Source: T1Sed10-7 sp047921175
GTDB taxonomy: Bacteria; Actinomycetota; Nitriliruptoria; Nitriliruptorales; Nitriliruptoraceae
NCBI GenBank assembly: GCA_047921175.1
Contig: JBLRWQ010000095.1
Span: 1 to 8,746, forward strand
DNA: 8,746 nucleotides
Reading direction: 5' to 3'
Numbering within the stretch: the first letter of the stretch is position 1; each line of letters begins with the position of its first letter. Positions 1 through 6,709 of this stretch are shown piece by piece. The notes beneath the pieces were generated by a model. It was not told the origin of the DNA and ran no database searches. It saw nothing but the letters and a program-made list of their open reading frames with translations. A program made the translations under genes and the position numbers.

Positions 1-2793
1 GCCTGCGGTCTGGTCGTGCTCGCTCTGGAGGTCGTGGAGGAGCCGGCGCCGTTTCGGCCAGGGGAAGCTGCCGGTCTCCTGTTGGAGCTGTCGGGACAGC
101 CGCTCGAGACGGCCTGTCAGGATCTGGCGGCTCTGGTCGAGCTGGTCGCGGGCATGCAGGAGCTGCTGCTGGCGAGGGATGTCGATCGCATCGATCCGGG
201 CATCGATCTCCCGCCACTGAGCGGCGAGCTCGGCCAGCTCTGGGGTGATGGGCTGTTCGGCCCGGGTGCGTCGGAACCGGCTGGTGAGGCTTGCCGCCTC
301 ATCGCGGTCGTCGCGGTCGTCGAGGTGGACGTGGTGGAGGCTGTCGTCGTGGCGGTCGGTGGGGCCGTGGTAGAGCTGGTTGGTGAGCTTCCCGCGGGAC
401 ATCGCGACGTAGCCCCATTCGCGGTAGAGGGTGTCGGTGCCGAGGGTGTAGGTGTGGTCGCAGGTCAGCCCTTGGGCCTTGTGCCCGGTGATCGCATACC
501 CGTGGGTGACGTGCCCGGCGTCGAGGTAGCCGGCAGGGAGCTGGAGCGGGGCGCCTCGATCATCGACCGCTTCGATGGTGCGGTCGTGCAGGTGGACGTG
601 GGTGATGGTGGCGCGGGTGCCGTTGACCACCCCGAGCCGTCGGTCGTTGCGCAGGCACACGATCCGGTCCCCGGCCTGCAACTCGATGCCGCCGCTGGCG
701 GTGGTGATGGTCGGTCCGGTGAGCGGTCCGGCTGCGAGCATCTTGGTGCGGGCACGGTGGTTGAGGTCGGCGACGTCGTCACGGCGGAGCGCGATCATGA
801 GCGAGCCGGACAGGTCCTCCTTGGCGGTGTCCCACCAGTCGTGGACCAACCGGTCGCGGAGCTGCTCGGCGGTGTCGGCGGTCCGGATCCGGCCGTGCTG
901 CCGGTAAGCAGCCAGGGCTGCATCGGGGTCACCGTGGCGGAGCTCGTCGAGCGCGGCCTGTTCCCAGCCGTGGGTCTGCCGCCGGTTGTCGGTGAGCTCG
1001 ATCGAAGGGAGCCGGGTGGCCAGCGCGCGGAACAGCCCGCCGGCGTCGATCTCGGGCAGCTGGTGCGGGTCACCCACCAGGACGACCTTGACGGACTGGG
1101 CTTCCGCGTGGTGGAGGAGGCGGGCGAGCTGTCGGGTGCCGACCATCCCGGCCTCGTCCACCACCAGCACCGACCCGGGCTTGAGCGGTGAGCCGTCACG
1201 GCGGTCGTCGACCTGGGCGAGCAGCCGGGCCAGGGTGGTCGAGCGGATCCCGGCAGACTCCTGCAGTTCGAGGGCGGCCCGGGCGGCGAGCGCCACACCG
1301 GTAACCCGGATCCCGGAGGTCTCCCAGGCGTCGCGTGCGGCGTCGAGGGCGTAGGTCTTGCCGGTCCCGGCCTTGCCGACGATCACCTCGACCCCGGCCC
1401 CGGAGCTGGTGAGCCGACGAACCATCTGCTCCTGCTCATCGGTCAGCGACCGCCGAGCGAGGGCCCGTTGCAGCATCGGGGGTCGGGCGATGCCGACCTG
1501 GGCGTCGTGTCGGGCGATGGACCGGTTGATTGCCCGTTGTTCGGTGAGGAGCAGGCCCTTGGTGGTGTAGCGGCGCTCGCCCGGGTCGACGGGCACGACC
1601 CGGCCATCGTGGCGGCGGATGACGTCGACGGAGGTGAGGTGTCCGCGGGTGGGACCGAGGGCGACCAGCAGGTTGGTGTCGGAGGTCAGCAACACCTCGG
1701 CAACACGTTCGCACCAGGCGACCGGCGCGCCCGCAGGAAGCCGTCCGGCCAGCTGCTGCAGCACGTCCCGGCGGGTGAACGACGACGAGGTCTGGGTGAG
1801 GCCTTCGTCGACGACGAGGTGTTGCCACAGTCGGTCGAGGTCGGGCTGTTCCCACGAGGTGTTGCCGAGGTGTTGCCGATGCCAGCCCGGCGTCACCCCG
1901 GCAACAGCGGCACGTCGGGCCCAACCCTGCCGGAGCTCCGCCTCCGAGGCGCGGTGGCCCTTGGCCTGGCGGGTGGCGAGGGTGGCGGTCTGCGCCGCCG
2001 CGGCCGAGGTCTCGCCCCGCTGCTCCATGTGTTGAACGATGGCGTTGCGGCGTTGCGAGAACGTCTCGATCAGCTGCCGGTCGACGCCGTCGATGTCCGC
2101 GACCCCGTTGACCACCGGCTGCCACGCGACCCCCAGCCGCACGGTGAGCTCGTGGCGCAGGTGGGCCTGGTAGAGGATGCCGGCGGTCTTGGCATGCGCG
2201 TACAGCTTCCGCGAATCGAGCGTCCGCCACACCCCGTCATCCTGCGTGCGGGCGAGATTCGCGACCAGGACGTGGGTGTGCAGCAACGGATCGTCCGCCC
2301 GGGAGGTCCGGTGCCGGAACGCTGCCGCCACGAGCCCGTCAACCTTGACCGTCTCGGCCCCGCCGGCACCGCGGCGGGAGAACCCGGCCGACCGTTGCAG
2401 GTAGCCGATCGCGGCGTCCACCGCGGCGTCGTGGGCTGCCACCACCTCCGCCGAGGTGGCCCGGTCACCGAGGGCCCACAGCAGCGACACCGACTTCGGT
2501 GCCCGGAAGGTGTGATCGAACCCCGGGACCTTCCGTGCCGGATGCCGGGCGAGCTGCTCACCGGTCGCAGGGTCGCGGGCGTCGAGGACGGCACGGAGCT
2601 GCGGGCCGGTCACCTCACCCGACAGCCCCAGCTGTTCGGCCCCTACGCCGAGCCAGCGGCCGGGTTCCTCGCCGCGGGCGAGGTAGTAGCCCTCGACCCC
2701 ATCCTCACCGCGGGCGACGGCGGTGAGGTAGTAGCCGGCCCGCCCCGTGCCCATCCGCCCGACGTTCAGCAACGCCCGGCCGAGCTGTTGCAC
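1..2793 (-). CDS. MobF-family (TrwC-like) conjugative relaxase-helicase, partial at C-terminus
   Basis: Nicks plasmid or ICE DNA at oriT, stays bound to the 5' end and unwinds the strand for conjugative transfer. The frame is open for 931 codons and runs off the window's left edge. Numbering from GTG 2793, the relaxase domain shows two Tyr pairs (Y21-Y22, Y36-Y37), a GFDHTFRAPKSVS motif with D93 matching the TrwC catalytic Asp, and a metal-binding His triad H161/H172/H174 with TrwC spacing. The RecD-like helicase half has Walker A GKAGTGKT (473-480), Walker B DEAG (546-549), a GDPHQLPEIDAGG motif, TGHKAQG and a YVAMSRG arginine motif near 795-801. Everything needed for activity appears intact. 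The start is uncertain: GTG 2793 has no clear Shine-Dalgarno, and TTG 2772 would give MLNVGRMGTG, closer to the family's usual N-terminus. It is transcribed away from the excisionase-like gene. Confidence 0.95.
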   Translation of the reverse strand, partial: MQQLGRALLNVGRMGTGRAGYYLTAVARGEDGVEGYYLARGEEPGRWLGVGAEQLGLSGEVTGPQLRAVLDARDPATGEQLARHPARKVPGFDHTFRAPKSVSLLWALGDRATSAEVVAAHDAAVDAAIGYLQRSAGFSRRGAGGAETVKVDGLVAAAFRHRTSRADDPLLHTHVLVANLARTQDDGVWRTLDSRKLYAHAKTAGILYQAHLRHELTVRLGVAWQPVVNGVADIDGVDRQLIETFSQRRNAIVQHMEQRGETSAAAAQTATLATRQAKGHRASEAELRQGWARRAAVAGVTPGWHRQHLGNTSWEQPDLDRLWQHLVVDEGLTQTSSSFTRRDVLQQLAGRLPAGAPVAWCERVAEVLLTSDTNLLVALGPTRGHLTSVDVIRRHDGRVVPVDPGERRYTTKGLLLTEQRAINRSIARHDAQVGIARPPMLQRALARRSLTDEQEQMVRRLTSSGAGVEVIVGKAGTGKTYALDAARDAWETSGIRVTGVALAARAALELQESAGIRSTTLARLLAQVDDRRDGSPLKPGSVLVVDEAGMVGTRQLARLLHHAEAQSVKVVLVGDPHQLPEIDAGGLFRALATRLPSIELTDNRRQTHGWEQAALDELRHGDPDAALAAYRQHGRIRTADTAEQLRDRLVHDWWDTAKEDLSGSLMIALRRDDVADLNHRARTKMLAAGPLTGPTITTASGGIELQAGDRIVCLRNDRRLGVVNGTRATITHVHLHDRTIEAVDDRGAPLQLPAGYLDAGHVTHGYAITGHKAQGLTCDHTYTLGTDTLYREWGYVAMSRGKLTNQLYHGPTDRHDDSLHHVHLDDRDDRDEAASLTSRFRRTRAEQPITPELAELAAQWREIDARIDAIDIPRQQQLLHARDQLDQSRQILTGRLERLSRQLQQETGSFPWPKRRRLLHDLQSEHDQTAG

Positions 2794-2890
2794 TGACCCA
2801 GTGCCAGTCTGTGTCTCTGATCCATGACCGGCAGGATGCGGCCGCAACGGCCACCTGTCCAGGTCCGCAGACGGCCTCGCAGGGCAGTCT

Positions 2891-2910
2891 AACGCCCAGA
2901 TCAGGGCGTT
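2891..2910. repeat. Inverted repeat, 7-bp perfect arms
   Basis: AACGCCC (2891-2897) and GGGCGTT (2904-2910) are perfect reverse complements around the 6-nt loop AGATCA. No T-tract follows on either strand, so it is a poor terminator. Lying about 100 bp upstream of the relaxase start, it is a candidate relaxase-recognition arm of oriT or an operator. Confidence 0.5.
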
Positions 2911-2998
2911 TCCGTGTCAGGCGTTCCGGACCATCTCGGGGCGTGTCGGCGGGTGTCGGACGGTGCCTCATGTCAGGACCTCAGCAACAGCTGTCGGC

Positions 2999-3017
2999 CT
3001 GTGCGTGGCGCGCACAG
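2999..3017. repeat. Inverted repeat, 7-bp perfect arms
   Basis: CTGTGCG (2999-3005) and CGCACAG (3011-3017) form a perfect inverted repeat around TGGCG. It lies in the divergent region and could be an oriT element or a regulator-binding site. No T-tract follows. Confidence 0.45.
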
Positions 3018-3090
3018 ACCGAAGGTTGCCTGTCACAGAACGGGTGCCTCGACGGTCAGTCCCTCTTCGTCGGCATCCCACGGCACCGGG

Positions 3091-3127
3091 ACGGCCGGCG
3101 CGACACCTGCAGGCGCCGACCGGCCGT
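3091..3127. repeat. Long nested inverted repeat upstream of the HTH gene
   Basis: ACGGCCGG (3091-3098) and CCGGCCGT (3120-3127) are perfect 8-bp arms. An alternative nested pairing uses GGCGC (3097-3101) with GCGCC (3113-3117), giving an 11-bp stem with a small bulge. It ends 80 bp before the ATG of the excisionase-like gene. It could be a leader hairpin of that gene, an operator or part of oriT. The sequence alone does not decide. Confidence 0.45.
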
Positions 3128-3195
3128 GCAGCCAGCGCACCGCTGTCACAATCCGGCCGCCGCCGGGGGACTACCTACCCACCACCCGTCACGAC

Positions 3196-3201
3196 AGGAG
3201 G
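3196..3201 (+). promoter_or_regulatory. Shine-Dalgarno for the excisionase-like gene
   Basis: A perfect AGGAGG lies 6 nt before ATG 3208. It fixes the start of the small HTH protein and excludes the longer in-frame reading that begins at 2914. Confidence 0.85.
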
Positions 3202-3207
3202 ACCGAC

Positions 3208-3420
3208 ATGAACCCCACCGCTGCCCTGACCGGCCAGCCCCCACGCCCGGCCACCATGACCATCCCCGAGGCCGCCCGGCTGCTCGGCATCAGCCGCTCC
3301 GCCGCCTACCGCGCCGTCGCCCGCGGCGAGATCCCCACCATCCGCATCGGCCGCCGACTCCTCGTCCCCACCGCCAAGCTCTATCGCCTCCTCGGCTGGA
3401 CCTACAACCCCGCCGCATGA
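3208..3420 (+). CDS. Excisionase/AlpA-type winged helix-turn-helix DNA-binding protein
   Basis: A 70-aa protein of the MerR-like excisionase superfamily (HTH_17/AlpA/Xis type), which binds DNA to direct excision or regulate mobile-element genes. Residues 18-39 (TIPEAARLLGISRSAAYRAV and the following ARG) form the helix-turn-helix. GEIPTIRIGRRLLVP (40-54) is the typical wing, followed by a short C-terminal helix. The length fits the family and the start is fixed by AGGAGG. In actinobacterial integrative elements such a gene commonly sits beside a tyrosine integrase gene, but none follows here. It is divergent from the relaxase and could repress both promoters. Family assignment is firm. The role as excisionase rather than transcription regulator is inference. 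Confidence 0.88.
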   Translation: MNPTAALTGQPPRPATMTIPEAARLLGISRSAAYRAVARGEIPTIRIGRRLLVPTAKLYRLLGWTYNPAA

Positions 3421-3814
3421 GCCACGGAGGACCGAAGCGAAGTGCGCCATCCAGCACCCGGCCAAACCCGACGTCCGTTGACACCGCCGCGAGCATTCGG
3501 TGGAAACTCGTCGTGGCCGCGGGGCAGACGACCCAGCAATTACGTTCCCGACGCTTCCCGACCCGGATCACACCAGCGCCTGGGGACCACTTCGTCAACG
3601 CGGTCCTTCGGGTGCACGGTCGTTGTTGCCCCCAGCCAGGCGCAGGACGCCACCTCGCCTACCGTTGTTCACCACGGCGCTCCTGGGCTTGTTTGCCGGA
3701 TGGCACTTTCCGAATAGCGGCGTCCCAGTCCCCACAGATGTGGTCGCCGTCGGGTATCCGCCGACCGTCCTGGGCTACTCGCTGGCGACTGGAGAAGCAG
3801 CCAGACAGTGGCCG

Positions 3815-3843
3815 TTGACACCGCGGTGTACGTGGCATAGTTT
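3815..3843 (+). promoter_or_regulatory. Predicted promoter of the export operon
   Basis: A consensus -35 TTGACA (3815-3820) is followed after exactly 17 bp by TAGTTT (3838-3843), which fits the actinobacterial TANNNT -10 pattern. Transcription would start near 3850, giving a leader of about 80 nt before GTG 3929. It is the best promoter-like sequence I found and is correctly placed for the five-gene operon. Confidence 0.6.
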
Positions 3844-3872
3844 CCGCACCGGGTGTGAGGTCAGACGCACCT

Positions 3873-3895
3873 GGGACGCTCGTCCCGTGCGGGAC
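3873..3895 (+). promoter_or_regulatory. Two overlapping, mutually exclusive inverted repeats in the operon leader
   Basis: GGGACG-CT-CGTCCC (3873-3886) and GTCCCG-TG-CGGGAC (3882-3895) share the central GTCCC. Each can form a 5-bp stem with a tetraloop, but not both at once. They lie in the predicted leader, about 25 nt after the inferred transcription start and about 30 nt before GTG 3929. They could be a repressor operator with two dyads or a small RNA switch. No T-tract follows. Confidence 0.5.
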
Positions 3896-3928
3896 ACTTG
3901 ATCAGGCAGTTGGCGAACGGGGGGAGTC

Positions 3929-4330
3929 GTGAAAGGGATCGGGGGGTTTAGGCGAGTGGTGGTTGGCTTTCTTGCCGCCGCGTTGCTGGTAGTTCCTAGC
4001 GCCGCACTGGCGGGGCCGAACTCGAGCGGAGGGCCGTGGAACTTCACGGTGACGGTCGGCGGCCAGCCAGTCACCTGCACATTCTCGGGCGAGCACTGGA
4101 CGACCTCGGCCGCGAACGCGCGGACGAGTCGTAACACCGTCTGCGACCGCGTCCGGGTCCGGATGAAGTGGAACCACCAAGGTAACGTCGTGACGAGCAA
4201 CTGGCTTGAGAGCGGCTTGAGTTCGATAACGGTGACTGCGGCGGACTCGACGGCCATCTCCAGCGAGCACCGGGCGCGCCACCAGTGGAATGCCGCGTGG
4301 AGCACCGTGGGCCGGCCACACGCCTGGTGA
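3929..4330 (+). CDS. Small secreted Trp-rich protein, first gene of the ABC export operon (possible bacteriocin-like cargo)
   Basis: A 133-aa exported protein that I cannot assign to a known family. It has a clear Sec signal peptide: basic start MKGIGGFRR, hydrophobic core 10-22, and an ALA cleavage site giving a mature protein of about 105 residues from G29. The mature part has two Cys (C50, C72; one possible disulfide), seven Trp including the last residue, no membrane segment, and alternating hydrophobic/polar stretches (VRVRMKW, SSITVTA) suggesting beta-strands. GTG 3929 is preceded by a G-rich Shine-Dalgarno (GGGGGGAG). Its stop overlaps the lipoprotein start. Size, signal peptide, GGPW near the mature N-terminus, Trp C-terminus and ABC-transporter neighbours recall lactococcin 972-type bacteriocins, but the match is by general features only. 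It may instead be a sensor or an accessory protein. Confidence 0.75.
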   Translation: MKGIGGFRRVVVGFLAAALLVVPSAALAGPNSSGGPWNFTVTVGGQPVTCTFSGEHWTTSAANARTSRNTVCDRVRVRMKWNHQGNVVTSNWLESGLSSITVTAADSTAISSEHRARHQWNAAWSTVGRPHAW

Positions 4331-4953
4331 CCGGGCGACTGTCCGGGAGATGCCGGCAGCTACCCTTGTTGGTGGTAGCCGGCATCGGGCTATTACTTGT
4401 GGCCTGCTCGGGGGGCGAGGATGACCCCGGGGCGGAGGCCAACGGAGGAGAGGGAGTCTTCGCTGCGATTATTCGCGAGCCGCTACCGGCGGACCCCGGC
4501 CCGGACGTCGAGGGCCTCAGAATGCAGGAATCGATCCTCGCGGATGATCGTGTGACGTTCGCGGATTATGAGCGGGCCGTGCGCGCGACTGTGGAATGCA
4601 TCCGCGAGCAGGGGTTCGCGGTCGACGGCCCGACCCGCTTCCCGGACGCGCCGATCATCGTCGTGGAGCCGGGCGCCGACCCGAGCATGCGGTTTGTGTG
4701 GACCTTCCCTGACGTGCCGGAGCAAGTTGTTCGGGACGAGGTTGCTGAGGGGTGCCGTGCGCAGTGGTCCTACTGGGTCGAGCGCGCCTGGGAGCTACAG
4801 AACGAGCCATCCGAGCAGGACATCCAGGACTGGCTGGAGAGGGCCTGGCAATGCGCCCGTGACCGCGACTTGGCTCTGTCCGACCCCCCGACCGAGGAGG
4901 ACGCGACGGCGGCGATCGCGGCAGGTTGCCGGCCATGGGAAGGGAGCGGTTGA
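4327..4953 (+). CDS. Lipoprotein with duplicated Cys-containing helical motif
   Basis: A 208-aa predicted lipoprotein of unknown function. GTG 4327 overlaps the upstream TGA by four bases and gives a textbook signal: MTGRLSGRCR, a hydrophobic core at 12-25, and lipobox LVAC with C27 as the lipidated residue, followed by acidic SGGEDD. The mature part carries two related units. One runs from YERAVRATVECIREQGF (C91) to EVAEGCRAQW (C143). The second runs from LERAWQCARDRD (C176) to AIAAGCRPW (C201). Each pairs a helix with xC(I/A)R(E/D) and a later A-x-GCR, so two disulfides are likely. It would be anchored outside the membrane, and its place in the operon suggests it assists the ABC exporter or protects against its cargo. 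The longer frame starting at 4285 is rejected because it would bury the signal sequence. Confidence 0.82.
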   Translation: MTGRLSGRCRQLPLLVVAGIGLLLVACSGGEDDPGAEANGGEGVFAAIIREPLPADPGPDVEGLRMQESILADDRVTFADYERAVRATVECIREQGFAVDGPTRFPDAPIIVVEPGADPSMRFVWTFPDVPEQVVRDEVAEGCRAQWSYWVERAWELQNEPSEQDIQDWLERAWQCARDRDLALSDPPTEEDATAAIAAGCRPWEGSG

Positions 4954-6074
4954 CTGCGGGGGGGCGGCTCAGGAAGCGCCGCTCGGCCGGGGTACCGTCC
5001 GCTCAGCGGTCTCCTGCCGCGCGGGGCGCCGGGGGCGGCCGGGGATACTGGTGGCTGTTCGCGGCCTGTGTGGCGCTTGTGCCGCTCGCGTTCCTGGCGG
5101 GTCTGTTGGTCGCCGAGGACAGGCTCGCGGGCGTCACCGTCGACCCTGAGCCCGTGGTCGTCCCGGCGGACACGGTGAGGCTCACCGACGAGAGCAGTGC
5201 ACTTCTAACCCTCCGATGGGAGCCCACGTCACCCCTACTGGCGCCGGGCTGGACCGGGCTTGTGACCGACGTTCACATGGAGCCCGGCGACCAGCTCGCG
5301 ACCGGCGACCCTGTGGTGTCCGTCGACGGGGTGGTGAGGGTGGCCGCCGCCTCCGAGCAGCCGCTTCACCGGCGGCTGGCCCTCGGGGACTCCGGCCCGG
5401 ATGTGGTAGTTCTCCACGGCCTCCTCATCGAGCTCGGGCACCTGGCCGAACCGCCCGCCTCACCGGAGAACTACAGCGCCGCGACCAGCGCAGCGGTACG
5501 CGCGCTCGAGGGCGCGCTGGGCGTGCCTCGCCCGTCCGGCGTCTTCGACCCGGCGTGGCTTGTATGGCTGCCGGCGGAGCCGTGGCCTGTGGTCGGCGTG
5601 GCGATTGAGGCAGGCAGGCCGGCGCCCCAGGCGGGAGAGGCGGTCGCGACCTCCCCGGAGACGTTGGTCGGAGCGAGCCTGACGACTGCGGAGGCCGCCC
5701 CGATCGACCTCGACCCGGAGGCCGCGTGGGTGGTTGGCGTCGGCGGCGAAGCGTTGCCCGTTGACCCGGCCTCGTCGGCTCTCGATGGCGACGCGCTCGG
5801 CGTGCTCGCGGGCCTCATCCCCGCAGGCACAGAGACCGCGACCGGCCAGGTGCGTCGGCGCGATCCCCGCGAAGTTGTCGTCGTCCCGTCCTCGGCCGTC
5901 GTGACCGGGGAGGACGGGCGGCTGTGCGTGTGGGTGCCGGGCGAATCCGCCCTTGCGGCCGTCGAGGTCGAGATCGTCGGTTCGCGCGCAGGGGCAAGCC
6001 ACCTGGCACCTACGGCACTGAGCGACGTTCTGGCCAATCCCGCCGAGGTGCTGGCGGAGCCCGCATGCCCTTAG
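4935..6074 (+). CDS. Membrane-anchored MacA/HlyD-like adaptor with peptidoglycan-binding domain
   Basis: A 379-aa periplasmic-adaptor-like subunit predicted to couple the ABC pair to the cell wall. Order: basic cytoplasmic tail rich in R/K/G (1-37); one membrane segment WWLFAACVALVPLAFLAGLLVA (39-60); a lipoyl/HlyD-like half-motif GLVTDVHMEPGDQLATGDPV (about 107-126); a PG_binding_1-like domain from RRLALGDSGPDV to GVFDPAWLVWLP (about 145-212); then a beta-rich region with a VVVPSSAVVTGEDGRLCVWV strand pair resembling the barrel of MacA-type adaptors. The peptidoglycan-binding domain sits where Gram-negative adaptors carry a coiled-coil hairpin. ATG 4935 overlaps the lipoprotein gene by 19 bp. 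TTG 4950, preceded by AGGGAG and overlapping the stop as TTGA, is an equally plausible start. Confidence 0.82.
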   Translation: MGRERLTAGGRLRKRRSAGVPSAQRSPAARGAGGGRGYWWLFAACVALVPLAFLAGLLVAEDRLAGVTVDPEPVVVPADTVRLTDESSALLTLRWEPTSPLLAPGWTGLVTDVHMEPGDQLATGDPVVSVDGVVRVAAASEQPLHRRLALGDSGPDVVVLHGLLIELGHLAEPPASPENYSAATSAAVRALEGALGVPRPSGVFDPAWLVWLPAEPWPVVGVAIEAGRPAPQAGEAVATSPETLVGASLTTAEAAPIDLDPEAAWVVGVGGEALPVDPASSALDGDALGVLAGLIPAGTETATGQVRRRDPREVVVVPSSAVVTGEDGRLCVWVPGESALAAVEVEIVGSRAGASHLAPTALSDVLANPAEVLAEPACP

Positions 6075-6709
6075 CCTTGCGCGGTGTGACCCAGCGGTAT
6101 GGACCGGGACCCCCGGTGCTATGGGGCGTGGACCTCACCGTCGCCGCAGGCGAGACCGTCGCGGTCGTTGGGCCCTCGGGCTCAGGCAAGACGACGCTCG
6201 TGAGCGTGCTTGGGGGCCTTCTGCGCCCGACCGAAGGCGAGTTGTGCCTCGACGGACGTGCCGTCCGAGTTGGAGAACTACCGCCCGGCACGGTTGCGTG
6301 GGTGTTCCAGACCGTCAACCTCCTCTCGCACCGCAGCGCCGCCGCCAACGTCGCCCTTGGCATGCTGGCCGGGGGTGCGGGTCGGCGGGAGGCTCACGCG
6401 GCCGCGCTACCTGCCCTGGAAGCGGTCGGCCTGTCCGAGCATGCCTTCCGGCGGGCGGGCACCCTCTCCGGGGGCGAGGCCCAGCGGGTCGGCATCGCCC
6501 GGGCTCTGGTCGGCGTGCCCCGCTACGTGCTGGCGGACGAGCCTACCGGCCAGCTCGACCTCGCCACGTCCCGCGCGGTCGTGGCGACCCTGTTCGACGC
6601 CCGGCCTCCATCAACCGCACTCGTGGTCGCGACGCACGACCTTGAGTTGGCGCGCCGGTGCGACCGCATCCTCAGGGTCGTCGAGGGGCGCGTGGTGCCG
6701 GCGCGATGA
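6065..6709 (+). CDS. ABC transporter ATP-binding protein, MacB/LolD type
   Basis: A 214-aa cytoplasmic ATPase that powers the permease encoded next. All ABC motifs are intact: Walker A GPSGSGKT (36-43), Q-loop Q82 in VFQTVNLL, signature LSGGEAQR (134-141), Walker B VLADEP (155-160), D-loop GQLD (162-165) and switch His H191 in VVATHDLELA. The length and the LSGGEAQRVGIARAL/LADEPTG wording place it in the MacB/LolD/FtsE-like (type VII ABC) group. Members of this group drive mechanotransmission or substrate extrusion from outside the membrane, not classical import. ATG 6065 overlaps the adaptor's stop by 10 bp, and its TGA overlaps the permease ATG. One small departure from common LolD proteins is GQLD in place of GNLD. 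Confidence 0.95.
   Translation: MPLALRGVTQRYGPGPPVLWGVDLTVAAGETVAVVGPSGSGKTTLVSVLGGLLRPTEGELCLDGRAVRVGELPPGTVAWVFQTVNLLSHRSAAANVALGMLAGGAGRREAHAAALPALEAVGLSEHAFRRAGTLSGGEAQRVGIARALVGVPRYVLADEPTGQLDLATSRAVVATLFDARPPSTALVVATHDLELARRCDRILRVVEGRVVPAR

Larger units (their letters stand above)
2794..3207. other. Divergent non-coding region between relaxase and excisionase genes (candidate oriT/control region)
   Basis: About 410 bp lie between the divergent relaxase and HTH genes. I see no ORF with family resemblance here; the frames that cross it are low-complexity Arg/Pro/Ser-rich translations typical of GC-rich non-coding DNA. It contains three distinct inverted repeats, at 2891-2910, 2999-3017 and 3091-3127. 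Short repeats are also present (GTGTCGG at 2943 and 2953; CTGTCACA at 3030 and 3143). MobF oriT sites usually sit beside the relaxase gene and contain inverted repeats next to nic, so this is the natural place to look for oriT. It must also hold the promoters of both genes, but I could not pick out a convincing -35/-10 pair for either. Confidence 0.5.
3421..3928. other. Non-coding stretch, no recognisable gene; integrase absent
   Basis: About 500 bp between the excisionase-like gene and the export operon. The open frames here (starts at 3417, 3442 and 3500) translate to Arg/Pro/Ser-rich sequences without domains. I found no integrase motifs, no tRNA and no terminator with a T-tract. Visible small elements are a 10-bp-period tandem repeat (TTCCCGAC at 3545-3552 and 3555-3562), a 13-bp direct repeat CCGTTGACACCGC (3475-3487 and 3812-3824), a promoter (3815-3843) and overlapping hairpins (3873-3895). 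A GGAGG just after the HTH stop (3426-3430) could have served a downstream gene that is now lost or scrambled. Confidence 0.55.

Noticed and set aside
16..1191. Long plus-strand open frame (391 aa)
   Set aside because: It is antisense to the relaxase-helicase, whose conserved motifs run through the whole region; its Val/Gly/Glu-rich translation is the usual shadow of a GC-rich gene.
1468..2796. Long plus-strand open frame (442 aa)
   Set aside because: Antisense shadow of the relaxase domain. No domain is recognisable and the composition is typical of a complement frame.
2705..2971. Minus-strand 88-aa frame at the relaxase start
   Set aside because: It overlaps the relaxase N-terminus in a different frame and shows no motifs.
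3478..3506. TTGACA at 3478 as a second promoter
   Set aside because: No -10 resembling TANNNT lies at 16-18 bp spacing.
3442..3717. 91-aa frame after the HTH gene, preceded by GGAGG
   Set aside because: The Shine-Dalgarno is tempting, but the translation has no integrase or other family features and low-complexity composition; it was described as gene-free sequence instead.
2811..3818. 335-aa plus-strand open frame spanning the divergent region, the HTH gene and the gap
   Set aside because: It overlaps the well-supported HTH gene in another frame; it is Arg/Pro/Ser-rich, with no domain and no Shine-Dalgarno.
3421..3928. tRNA or attachment-site remnant in the gap
   Set aside because: No cloverleaf, no T-loop-like GGTTCRANNC and no CCA-type 3' end was found on either strand.
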